In this document: positions 37,665 through 49,934 of the stretch, piece by piece | Layout of the letters: each line of letters opens with the position of its first letter | Numbering within the stretch: position 1 is the first letter of the stretch | Assembly (NCBI RefSeq): GCF_910592395.1 | Contig: NC_088314.1 | Location: 5,704,001 to 5,768,000, forward strand | Origin: Lineus longissimus | Taxonomy: Eukaryota; Nemertea; Pilidiophora; Heteronemertea; Lineidae | Direction of reading: 5' to 3' | Length of the DNA: 64,000 nucleotides | Notes under the pieces: model-generated | Seen by the model: only the letters and a program-made list of their open reading frames with translations | Told to the model about the DNA's origin: nothing | Databases searched by the model: none | Position numbers and translations under genes: made by a program

Positions 37665-38698
37665 TCTGCATGCTTAACCTAATCCATAAGACTGGGAAAG
37701 TAGGGGTTTCAAGGGCTCTTTTGACGATGCATGATGAGGGAGGGGGGGTTCAAGGAAATCAATTTCCTCAGACAGTTATGCCAAAGAAAAATGACACGCA
37801 CAAGACATATAGCCAAATGAAATAAATATTTATTGTGAGTTTTAATTTGTGGGACAGTACTGTTACACCTTTGGTGACAATGTGGTGTGATAAAATCTTC
37901 TTTTTAAGACTCACTATTTCAATTCAATGAGCTCAAGTGTCCTATGTCAAATGCACTTTCTACTGAGTGGAGAAGATTCTGGTATGTCTTACAGTGAATG
38001 AAGTTGACAGGCAGCCTTGCGCATTGGAGGCATTTAAAACGGAGAATTGATCCCAACGTCATAAATTGCTCATTTGTCAAAAACTTCAAGTACATTTTTC
38101 AATCAAAAACTACATTTCTTATTTACATTTACACTTTACAACATACACATATACAACAAGATCATGTGGAGTGGACAACATGACAAAAGTGCAAAAAGAA
38201 ACTTGACCAAAATGTAAGGTCCATAATGCTTTTTCAAGTTGGAAGAAAAGACACTAATAAACGAAAGAAAGATGGGGTCTAATATCACATAATCTGCTTA
38301 TAGAATAGTTAGCTGCACATTTCTACAATAAGATCTTATTCATGTAGACAACTCAAACTGGACGGATATGATAGTGTCATGTGTTGGTAAAACAAGAACC
38401 ATCTTTCCAAATAAGTTGTATTGCCTCTTCATCGCTAAATGGAACTACATGTACATCGGTTGTAATGAAATAGTTATAGTCCAGGCTGAAATGTTTTTCA
38501 TTCAACTATGTTGAGGACTGAAGGCACCTCGCAATCCTAATAAAAGTGTCTGATACTGTCATGCATAAAATTGTTCAAAACTTTATTCAGGAGTGCTGCA
38601 TTTTAAACAACATATCTTTCTCCAGATGAGATATCCATAAAAGTCAATGGATAAGTTATTTTTAATTGAATATTTTCAACTGAGTGTTATGTCCAGGT

Positions 38699-40570
38699 TT
38701 ATACAATGCTCTTGTCCAAGGCAGTGTTCATAGAATGATTGCGGAATGGGCCACACTTTCCTAAATGCTGAAATAGAGACACAAAATATTAGCAAAGATC
38801 TATCCAAGCAAGCCAAAGATGACTTTTTTTATCTTAGTATCTTTGACTGGCTCCAGAAATGGGCACAGATTAGATAACCATTGAGCTATTGAAACCATTC
38901 CTGGGTTTTGATATCATGGTGTGACTATCATGCAACTATCATCCAAACTTTTGCTCTTTTAGTCTCAAGTTATCACTTGTACTAGATGTCAAAACTTAAT
39001 TGAAGAGAAAGACTAGAATTGGTGGTGTTTGGTTTTGGAAGAACAAATCCATGATAGTGCACATTTCAATGGATACAATTTGGTTTACACTTAACAGTAC
39101 TCTGCAGAAGCACGGCAAAAAACCTGAGAACATTTTTGTTTGCATTGCCATAGTAGCCTACTAACCTCAGAGAATTTTTGTGATTTACAATGGAAACTAG
39201 TTGGCATTGTATGGACAGTTGGAGACAATTTTCCAATGGATGAAGAGCTTGTCATGTACATGGGATTCTGTGGCTTGTTTCCATAACCTTGAAACCAGTC
39301 TGAAACATAAATAAATTAAAATATTAGAAGACTGAAAGCACTAAAAGAGAGAGATTCAAAAATATTACAGCTACAGTATGAGCTAGTCAAAATTAAGTGT
39401 AGGGGTGGTAGAGATACAATTGCTTTAGTAAGATAAGAACTACACATGAGAATTGTGGTGTATGTGGTAGATATATGAGTTCTTCTTGCAATCTTAGGAA
39501 AGCTACCCTACTCATTGCAATGGTCAGTTGATGCCCTAATAAATTATATGATTTCCTGCAATTGGAACAAGTGTGGTTTTAATGCTGTGCCCATTCACTG
39601 GAAACACAGATTTTTAAGATCTTAATATCATTAGTACAGACCATCCGGGCCCGACTCTCGAGGCTCAGGAGTAGGAAATTCCTCATGACATGTGAACACT
39701 GGATTGCCAGGATTGTTTATCGGAGTAGGACCAACTGGACCTAAAAACAAAATAAAGGGACAGAAATAGTCAAACATCTTCATGAAAGCTGGGAAAAGGA
39801 GCAGTATCTCAGAAAGAACCACCTTCCGAATAAAAACCTTCGGATGAGGAGAAGTTGTATCATATCTAATCCAATGCAATGCCGGTGATCAGGCTGACCA
39901 CTTTTTTCTTCTTAAAAAAAGCAATGATTTTTCCACCAAGTAAAAAGCTTAGTTTTTTGGAAATTACAGGTAGGCTTATATGGACCTTGGCTTTTTAAAG
40001 TGTACTGCAGCGGGAATGTGGTTCAATTCAAATAAATACTGCTCCCAGTCCATGGAAGAAACTATATAAATAGTCATACCAGGATTATCAAATCGATTGG
40101 GAATATTGTGAACTCGATAGTAATCGGAAGTTTTCGCACCTTTTGGTACTCCTCCAGATCCCAGCTCTGCCGGTGCAGAATCATTTTCACGCAGGGCACA
40201 TGGCGTCTGAAATTAGTGAAAAGAAAATTATGTTTTTACTTAGGCCCTAGCAATTTTTAGTTCAATTAAATAAATAAATAGGGGCCTAGTCATAAAGTTA
40301 TTTGTAAAATGCACATGTCAGTCATCATGCCAATGATCATGAATATGATTGTGACTGTATCATCATCATGTAGCGTATGTCATGTATGTAGCCCATGTAT
40401 CATGTAGCCTAGCAATAGGCTAGCCTACAAATTAAATCGAAATGTAGGCCATGCAATGCGTGCATCATGAATTTCTTGCTTTAAACTATGCTTTTATTGA
40501 TCATTTTATTCAAATATGATTAAATGCTGATAAATGCTGATAAAGTATATGTACTTACATGATCTGCCAT
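38699..40570 (-). CDS. PIERCE1: Piercer of microtubule wall (PIERCE1-type) ciliary protein
   Basis: Exons: 40570-40559 (MADH), 40206-40080, optional 39740-39642, 39299-39166 and 38767-38699 (stop 38701-38699). Without the optional exon the protein has 113 residues, with it 146 (human PIERCE1: 136). The core TSDYYRVHNIPNRFDNP|DWFQGYG, SPTVHTMP, KFSE|HLGKCGPFRNHSMN and LDKSIV follows human PIERCE1 (TSDYYRV, WFRGY, PTVHEMP, KFSQ, MFRNNTLN, LEKSIV). PIERCE1 and PIERCE2 are microtubule inner proteins of motile ciliary doublets and help seat outer dynein arms. The ATG sits in CAAGATGGCAGA, close to the TISU element of short-5'-UTR transcripts. The optional exon is phase 1-1, has a weak donor (GATG|GTCTGT) and reads INNPGNPVFTC, like the PIERCE2 N-terminus; if its donor is skipped it ends in TAA at 39633-39631. 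A minus-strand AATAAA is at 37834-37829. Confidence 0.88.
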
Positions 40571-41687
40571 CTTGTTTCAAAGGTTTTGTAGGGAAATGAA
40601 CGTATATTTTAGAAAACACCTTGGCAGAAAAAGCTGACCTGCCTACAATGTTGAAATTTGGATCGACGCCGTTGCCTAGCATCTTTGGCACGGCGCCCTC
40701 TAGCCAGGCTCTAAAACTTTATTCCATTCTAAAAATATTTATTATGTTAAACGTTTGTTTTTAAAGATTATTATTGAACAGGTATTGATAAAGAAGAAAT
40801 TAAAAATCAAAGTTTCCTGAAAACTTATTTTAGTTCTATAATCTTGGTAAAGGTGGCACTGGTATTGCGGAAAAATGTAAACAAGCGGGCCCTATCAAAT
40901 CATCATGTGTTGAGTGGTTTAGGTCAAAAACTAGGAACAAGAACTGATGGTTACTGGTCAGTATTCTTTTGAAATGTGTCATTGTTGTATTGATGATATA
41001 TGGTAACGTCGAATTGGCCTAAAAGGCTCAAACGTTCTGCTGATGGACTTCTTTTCAAAGGATTTCAGGCTTAAGTCGAGTCCTCAACCAGCTGGTTATC
41101 CATTCTATCCACGGCACATCACAGTCACTTCCTCTTTCTTCAAATTTCACCATCACCATGTTCACCAGATCTCCTGATTGCTTCTGTCTCCTTCTGTTTT
41201 TTAAACTTGTCTCTCTTAATTCGTTCTATGTAAATCTTTATTTTCAGATCGGATCATCAGGCACACTAGAGCTGGCAGTGTCACTGTCACTTACACTATA
41301 GTGACACTAGTGTCAGTGTGTGAGACAGCCAGTCGGCTGCGATTTCGTAGTTAAAATCATCTTTCTTTCTAGATCGGTGCCGCTGTGCAGCCTACCCGGC
41401 CGAGAGCTCTGACCAAAATTTGAAAGTTGGCCAGCGGGCAATGAGAAATACTCAATTCGATGGTCGACTATCGAATGTGGTCTAATGTTTCAAAGTGGAA
41501 TACATATCCTCACACCAGTTGGGATCAAGGAAGTTGTTCCGAAGACCGCTACAACAAGCTGGAAACAAAAGACTGTGTGCTTGCAAAACACATGTCCTAT
41601 TTTCCTTGTGCCGAACTGTGTCAGGGTGACAGAGTCTTAACATTGCCCCTCCTAACACATTTTTATCTTTTTTATTATACTGTCCAG
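40571..41687. promoter_or_regulatory. Divergent intergenic region between the PIERCE1-like gene and the 7TM gene
   Basis: The two genes are head-to-head. The stretch includes a short palindromic block around 41290-41315 (CACTATAGTG, with GTGACACTAGTGTCA). No coding exon is supported. A plus-strand frame at 41460-41768 crosses a likely 5' UTR acceptor and is probably non-coding. Confidence 0.4.
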
Positions 41688-41787
41688 GTCTCTTCTGCGA
41701 TTACTAAAGACTTCAGAATTGGTAATTTACTGATCTCCAGTGCTGGAGTGCTGACAAAGAAGACATAGAGTGACCGTTGAGTTTACA

Positions 41788-44700
41788 ATGATGTTTGAAG
41801 TGATACATGAAAACATAATGGAGGATGTACATAAACAGCTGATCTCTAACTCTAGCGCCCTTAACCACTGGCAGGTTAGTTGGCCTTGATCCTGAATTAA
41901 GATTTAAATGAGGACCATATGCATGGGCTGGGAAGTCAAATTAGTTGACTCCATGTTATTAGTATTCACAGTAAGAGCTCTTGGTTGGGTTTGATTTAGC
42001 GATGATTAATTTTTTTGGCAAGCATAGTCTCAATAGACAAGTAATGAGAAAGTTGTAGATTATGTAATTTGATGCTGTCTGTTCACCAACCACTAAAAAG
42101 AATTTGGGATTTTTTGGTTGGGCAACTAAAAGCACCTATTGATCTTAATTCATTTTCTAATGATTTTTATTCCAGATGCAAGTTGTTGGTTATATTGATT
42201 TCTGTGCAAGTTTGCTAAGGTAAGTTTGATTTTGCCAAATATGTGTCTCCTAGATTTGATTGGTCATGCACTGCGCCTTTAGCTCAATTGTATGTTTTTG
42301 TTTGATGATAAAGTAGTGACTTCATGTTCATCAACTTGCCAATACCGGTAGTAAAATTATCTTTTCTTGAACGTTCTTACATATAGTATGTAGCAAGCTT
42401 TATCTTGCCAGATACTGTATGTTTTCCTCCATTTCAGCCTGTGTGGATCTTCATCCATTCTCATCAGTATTGCCTATAAATGGAAAGCCTATAGCAAACA
42501 TGAGGTAAGAATTCATTTACTCTCATTGACCTTGTCAAAATACAAATGAAAGTTTTTTAGTACAAATGCTCTTTCTGCTGCCAGTTTTAAAATATCAATA
42601 AATTTTATCATTCTGATATGAACTATCCTGTATATTTGGTTAATACAGACAAAGGGATGATGCATAAATTGATAAAAATTTTCATAAAATATAACAAACT
42701 GATATGTTGAAATTCATATTCAATCCTTTTTATGGAGCATTGAAAAATCTTAGGCCAAGGTCTTTTTTTTTCCAAATTTCAGATTCAGCCAATTTTTTAC
42801 CTGTCTTTGGCCGATTGGTTAGCCAGCTTCTTTCTCATGATATGTTGTATAATGTACATGGAGACACAATCTAATGATGAGGGACCATGTTTGCTACTTA
42901 CAGGAATTACAATGGTAAGCAATTATTCACTTTACCGTAAATATCTTAAAGGGAAACTACATGTAATTTAGGCAGGAGCCAGATAAGCCAGATTTACATA
43001 ACGTAACAGAAAGGATTCACTTTTCAGCACTATTCATGCTTGTAAGAGGAATATTTTTATCACCACGTCAAACAACATCCAGTTCCCTGACTCCGCATTT
43101 TGGTCACATGGAGACCACCAGTTGGCAACCCCTAGCTCCTGCTTATAGTCGTACGTTAAAATTTATGTTATTCAGAATTATGCCAATTTGAATTGAAATG
43201 TCCCTGAACAAATATACATGTAGTTGAGAATTTCCCACGGTTTCCACATTTGGGGAAACAATGTCATCAGGTTATTTTATTTTATTCCAGATTACCAAAC
43301 CAAAATACATGTAATATTGATATATCAGTCAGGACAAGTGCTTTAACTTTGATTACTGGTTTGGAAAGAGATATTCAAGATAGCATAGTTTTTAAGCAAA
43401 GAGAAGCCTGTCAAACAATGTTTTCCTAGGTTCCTTATCCTGGTAGCTGATTGAATAATATTTGTATATCCTTGATGGAAAAACCCAACCTTATCTTATT
43501 CTTAAGGAAGGTCATGGTCAACTGACAATATAGTGAAGAGGTGCACCAGCCTGTGCAGAGCAGTGGATTGCAATACTGAATATCGCTCACTTTTATCTAA
43601 ATGGGTGCATAATAGTTAGTATTCAAAAGCTCAAGAGCATTCTGTTGCCCTAACCAAGCTTTCTAAGCTTGAACGAAAAGCAACTAATTCTGTAATATTT
43701 TTATCCATTTCCAGATCTTTTATTGCAATACCTTCTTCTTAACGTTATGTTACGCTGGTGAAGTGGTCCTCAAATTGAAGTTGGTGTTGTGGGGAGTGAC
43801 GCCACGCGATGATATCCCAGTAAGTTAATTCTTCCTTATGATGGGCGGTCTCCCATTGAAATCACCTCAGGTAGTGGGAAATTTAGAGGTGGGAATGCAA
43901 CTCATTATATTAAGGTAGATGAGGAAGGATGTCGTAATACTAAGAAAAATATCAAATCGTAACTAGCTGGTATTCAAAGGCCTACGCCTCTTGTGTACAT
44001 TGTTTTTGTTTGTTTTACAAGTAAATAGAAATAAACTTTGCCTCATCAAGTGTTTAGTGCCAATTTCCTTTGAAATAGTAGAGACACCTATACCACTAAC
44101 TTCTTGTAGCTTAATCTGCCCAACTGGCTTCTGCTTGTAGTCTCCCTTTATATCCCAGCCCTATCAAATCGAATCAATAAGAAGTAGTTGAAATTTGAAA
44201 TCTTTTTTTCAGATATCAGTTCGAGTGGTACGACATGTCATGTACGCAATATCATGGTAGGTATTGTTAGTGTATTCTTTGATGGATAGAGCAGGTGTCC
44301 TTGGAAAGGACTCAGTGCAGTTTGACTCCGAGCTTGTTTTGTTTTGGTGGAATAAGATTGTGCTGTCCCTTCACCTTCCCCTTACCTACGCTCATGGTAT
44401 CTTGAAATAGCAAAATTTGAATGAGATAATCATGAATAATTGAAATGAATAAATAAAATAAAAATCACACAATTATATTTTCACTTCAGGTTGTTCCCAA
44501 TCATAGGTGGAATTGTTGTGATGTGTCTGATCTTTCGAGAATGGTCAATTTCAAAGTCTGATCCAGCACATTTTTTTCCAGTCATTCCCATGGGGCATGA
44601 CTGTAGCACGTAAGTTGGTATCTTTAGGATATTTTGTCAGGTCAAAGTTAACATTATTGCATGAACCCCAAACATAGATTGATGAGTGGAATCTGCAGCA

Positions 44701-46720
44701 ACCTCCCAGGATCTACCACTTCCCCAAGTCAAGGCCAGCCACCTCCCTAAGCTAAGTCAGCCATACTGAAAGCCACCTATAAACAAGACGCTCATAAAAG
44801 CTTCCTAACTGTGGTTAAGCTGTGGCCAAGACACTCAATGAGCCATGTGCTGCATCTCTGGCTTCAGTGTTTGAACGAAAAAAGGGAGAAATCAAACAGG
44901 TAATGGACTGGACTCCGAGACACATGTTAGTTCTATGTCTCCAATTAAGACATATCAACCTTCATTTTCAGGTGCATTCCTCTTTTCCACTACAATGAAG
45001 ACATTTGTTGGGTAAGGTTCCATTGCTTCTCTCCTGACTGTTATAACACTACAACTAAATGGTCAATTCAGAAGGTTGCTGTTAAATGTGTAGGGATCTG
45101 TAGCTTCCTAATTTGATGGTGGCCATTTCAATGTCAACTTTAACACATTTTCATTAAAACAAAGAGACAGTATCATGAACAAGCAGCAATTGTCTTGAAA
45201 AGATTTCTGAATAGGCTGAATCTGGAATATTAAATGGAATAATTCGCATCGTACTTGTATCTTTCCAGGAGTGGACAACCTCAGCTTTCTTCAGGCTACG
45301 AGTGGTCGTGAAGTACCTCTTCTTGATCCCACTCATATTGACATTTGTCGGAAATTTTGTAAGTACCTCTCAGATGATATCCTCACTAGTTCAAACTGCC
45401 TTTAAGTGTGTGTTGGGATTATTGATTCAGTGAGTTCCAACAAGATCTTGTTTGATTTCCTGGAGCATGTTTGGACTGAAGTCGACAATGTCACTCCCGG
45501 CATTGCCTGGCAAAAGGTCTCTGTGACTGAGGAAGTTTTGTGTTTATTCACTACTTCTTTGTATAGTGCATTCCCTTCTTCTTTGTGTAGTGGTCAAGTT
45601 ATGGTTGTGCATACATTTAGACAGTATGGACAAGGAGCATGTAACTATCATAGCTATGTAACTTGCCAAAGGTCACAAGCCAGTTGTTCCGAGTGGGAAT
45701 CCTACTCAAACCTCATAACTTCAAGATGCATAGATTAAGAGGCCACTCAAGCACTGAAACACAAGTATATATCTTCTTTACGTAAAATTTTGTTTAGATT
45801 TTAATGGGCTTAAACTTTATTTGCAGGCTATTTATTTCTATGCTCTAAAGTTAGTGCCACAGATACAAAGGAAAAGAGGTCAGTCAGCTTAGTTAACTTA
45901 GTTAACTTAGTTAACTTAGTTAACTTAGTCACTTAGTGCCTTTCCCCATATGTTAGTTTTGAACAAATCTTACTCAAACCATGTTATTGTCCTTATTTCA
46001 AATCTCTCTTCATTGGATATTTAATTGTTGGCGTTGTCAGCCTTTTCTAGCTGTTTCTTCATTTCTCTAACGATTGGCAAGTATTTGGTATATTAAGATT
46101 TTCACTTTAAACTCGGGTTTTGTTTATTTTCAGGAAGCATAACCAACCTAGAGCATACTGAGAAACAGATGACAAGAAATAAAGCAATTCTATACCAGAT
46201 GGTCTTCCTCATGTGCTGGATACCAAGTAAGTTCTTTGGAACCTTCCTTTGTGGACACAACTGTTATCAGGACACTCAACGCCTTGAGATTTGTCCCAAT
46301 TGGACCTTTCCATTGAATTTGACCTCCATAAATGAAGACACCTCTCACCATATGTTATGCCAAAGAAGGTTGTTCAGACACTTCTGTCCCTATGTTCTCC
46401 CTTTAAAATGTTGGTGCCAAACTGGTTTATTTGATTGCAAAGTAGAAATGGTTTGCATTATTTCCAATGTTTACAAGACTAAGCATGAAACCCTTCACCT
46501 TTCAGGTTTATTGCTTGGATTCATCTCTATGTCTGGGTCGTTCAACATGAACACCTTCTTTCCCTTATTCGTCACACAGGCATGTACAGCTCCCTTGCAA
46601 GGATTCTGGAATTCTTTCATATACGGTTGGAAGAAGGAGAGCTTTCGTCGACCATTCAGGGTTACACGAACTGGAGACACTTTATTAAGGTCAACTGACA
46701 CTGGGTATGGTACAATTTGA
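41788..46720 (+). CDS. Seven-transmembrane GPCR-like protein (TMEM116-like)
   Basis: Twelve coding exons, all in phase: 41788-41874, 42176-42219, 42438-42504, 42783-42914, 43715-43819, 44213-44256, 44490-44609, 44972-45011, 45269-45358, 45827-45878, 46134-46226 and 46506-46720; 362 residues. A likely 5' UTR acceptor precedes 41688. The extracellular N-terminus has an Asn-Ser-Ser glycosylation site. Hydrophobic segments are GYIDFCASLLSLCGSSSILI, YLSLADWLASFFLMICCIMY, FYCNTFFLTLCYAGEVVL, LFPIIGGIVVMCLIF, KYLFLIPLILTFVGNF, ILYQMVFLMCWIP and the last around GFISMSGSFN to FVTQACTAPLQGFWNSFIYG. The LADWLASF in TM2 and APLQGFWNSFIYGW in TM7, plus CWIP in TM6, are typical of GPCR-fold orphans such as TMEM116 and GPR157. 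The ligand is unknown. AATAAA is at 47293-47298. The 7TM call is firm; the subfamily is not. Confidence 0.82.
45887..45933. repeat. 9-bp tandem repeat (TTAACTTAG) in a 7TM gene intron
   Basis: Four to five copies of TTAACTTAG lie immediately after the donor of the tenth coding exon (exon ends at 45878). It is a short microsatellite that begins inside the donor region of that intron. Confidence 0.8.
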
Positions 46721-49700
46721 TAAGATAGATGAGTTAGTCCTGTTATGTAAGCTTTCTTTACCTCATTCAGAACTGAGTCGTTGGACCAACCTGAATTACA
46801 GTAAACTACATGTACTTGTAAGTAATTTGGTGTTACATGTAAGTGAAGTGATGGATCTGGGTAAATGGGTATAATATGATTTAGTGAAGTGGTGCTATCA
46901 GTCTTCGTACTCTTTAATGAGTATTTCTGGTGTCATATTTTTCGTGTAACGTGATCATAATAAGAAGACTAGTTATTCATCTACAAAAGTATTGTATAGT
47001 TTTACTATATGGTGTCATGTGTAGTCTTGCCTGTTTTCATCAATGCAAAGTAACTTGCAATGCATTTTTTGAATCCATTCTGGTTCTATGTAGGTGGTGC
47101 ACTAAATTTTCAAAGGGTTTGCCATGTTATGTATGTTAACCTGCAGGTAGGATGTGAGCAGTCTACAAAGTAGGAGCTTTTTCAATATAATTAAAATATA
47201 TTTGTTGTTACAGATAAACTGTCAGTCTGTATAATTTATTCTCTCTGGTGCCAAATCATGATTTTAGAAGTATGATTCATCTCTATAAGAGTAATAAACA
47301 TTGACAATCCTAGAACATTGTATTTGTCTTATCTTATTTGGTAAATCTAGATGCAGCTCTGATTTTCTAAAGGAGTTCATCTGATCAAGGGACAAAGTAC
47401 GGCATCACTACCATGATTGTAATGAATAATGCCAGGGACAAGAGGGCAAGAGTCGGAGGAAAAAACTGGGACATATTTTGTCTCAATTACATGTATAAGA
47501 TGAGACAGTGTCACATATTGAAGAATGGTCTTGTCAAAAGTTGGAGACGGGGCAGTTTCCTGTTATACGTACTGTTGAAAACATGGCATCACTATCATTA
47601 GACTGTCACAAGCTGGGCATGAGAAATTCTACCAAATTTGACTAAGGCATCACAATCACTATTGTTCACTTGTTCAGACAGTCAATCTTGCCTGTCGGAT
47701 ACACTTGGCTGTCTCCTGCTAGTTTGAAGTTGCTATTGTACATGGCTTATTGTCTTCTCTTCGATTCTTTGTTGAAAGAACATTGATCAATATTCATTAT
47801 ACTTGTGGAGCAAACTCTAAAGCTAGTAACGTGCCCCGTCCTTGTCTGTTGGCAATAGCTGTGATGTGAGTCAGTAATGGTAGCACCCAAGAACCCACCA
47901 TGACATTCTAGCTAGGATATCTCACAGTAAGAGACAAAAGCACAAACAGGGAACAAGGACTCAGTTGCGGTGTCAAACACCCTTGGCAACAGCAAGGAGG
48001 CTGCCTTGGAAACTCGTTTCATTTTCCATCCCTTCCACAGTTCCAGATCAATTTCTGAGCATTGGCATAAAACAAGCAAGAACAAAATTCAAATATCTTA
48101 CATTTAATAAAACGAAATATATTTTACAAGGCATGGACACGATGAGTACATGGGTACAAGTTCATAATTGCATACAAATCAATTGTGACATCTCCTGAAA
48201 TCGGTCCTCCAAAGTTATATAGTGTTTATTAGGCCAAGAATATCTTTCAGCTCATATGAAATGCTTGGCATGATAAATTTCTATGATTATTTAGACATAC
48301 GTACATTGTATCACACAGGATATTTAGTTTTTTTTACAAAACATGAAGAGCACAACCGAACCACAACCAACGATGAGGTAGGCATTCTTAGCAAATATTG
48401 CACTCGAGGTTTCACTTAAAACAATTTGCAAGATATTTACTGAAACTTCCTTCACATAACTTAGTGATTTTCCTGTTGAGACATTTTGTATTCAATATCG
48501 AGTTGGCTACAAAAATGAAGTTTCAACCACTGATGGAGTTCAGATTATGGGATCACTGTAGGATATGGTACACATGATTTGCAAAGATCCACAAGGATCA
48601 GTTACATGTAGGCCAGAAGTGATGGTATTGAAACAAATCCTATCAAATTGGTCATGTGTATTCAAAAGCATATTTTCTGCGTGGTCAAGTTCAATAACCT
48701 CAACTATTTTCCAATTGTGAGTTTCCGCATCAGTTCTGGAGCAATACCGAAACTCACAAAACACTTTCATGAGAGCACATTTGGCTGCAAAGACTATCAA
48801 TAAGAAATGCTCTTTCAGAAGTGCCACAATGGCACATAAAATTACAAATAGATATCAACCAACAGAGAATAATAGTTAAAAATATTTACAATGAATTAAG
48901 ACATAATTCTTCAATCAAATTTATTAATAGAAATAAAATTGTGACCATTCGGAAAACACCCGAGCTTCTCCTTGAACCAGTAGCCTTTAAATGAGATGAT
49001 CTTGCCACTCTCTTAAAGGAGGTGTGTCTTGTGATAATGCTGGCTTTGTTCTATAAGTTTACTGCATTCCTGTACAATTATAAGCACCGGCCCGGCACTT
49101 TCTCGAGACACGCTTCCTTTAATACAGGTAGTTACAAGTCCCATTTTTTCATGAATAGACTTGGAATTCCATGTCTGAAATATGCACAGTGACAAAAACT
49201 GAGATTCAACTTACATACGAGCAAATATTTCACAGACATGTATATATAAGGCAGAACCCAAACTGATCTGGGAAGCTACAGTGCAGACAGTTCAGGGGAT
49301 TACCTTACATTTTGTATATACTGTGATCATCACATTGGTACATAAGCATCAAGATGCACAAGACATCAAGTACTGACAAAGGGTCAGTGTCTCAGTAGTA
49401 CTGAATGTGTTTGAATCCAATGTTGACATAAATAAATTTTTACAAAGGCATTTCATTGAGTAAAAATTTACCCAATAAATTACATTAGCATGCAAGCAAA
49501 ATAAATTGCAAATAATAAATTGAACACATTAGATGTCCCCAGTGCTGCCTCTTTCAAAAATGCGTTGGCTGCCATACTGAAAATACTAGAGACAAGACTA
49601 ATATCATATTGCTACCTGTAAAAACATGCTATATAACGGACAGAATTATTCTCCTTCAGTCAACCTAACACTGGCTCACAATAGCTTCAAGTATGCATGT

Positions 49701-49934
49701 CTCAATGAAGTGTTGTAAGATAAGCAGTTTTACTGACGAGAACCAAACAGAAAATGGTAGCCTAACTGGTGGTGGGAAGGGTTTTCCCAGATAAAAATAC
49801 AAACAACACTTCAACAGGATTGGTCCATATTACCAAGCACCAACTGGAACTAATAATTCTATGAACATGATTTAAATACTTCTGTATTCTTTATGAATCT
49901 ATTGATTTATACAGGTATCTGAAGAAATCAAGCC
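46721..49934. other. 3' UTR of the 7TM gene (to ~47.3 kb) and 3' UTR of SUV39H1 (from 49.93 kb down to ~48.2-48.9 kb)
   Basis: The two genes converge here. AATAAA on the plus strand is at 47293-47298. Minus-strand AATAAA candidates (TTTATT on plus) occur near 48919 and 48226. Small open frames (47413-47601, 47965-48198, 48540-48827) have no family resemblance and lie in UTR or intergenic DNA. Confidence 0.5.

Noticed and set aside
41460-41768. 102-residue plus-strand ORF upstream of the 7TM gene
   Set aside because: A good acceptor at 41687 cuts through it and it ends in a stop before the real start codon; it is likely 5' UTR.
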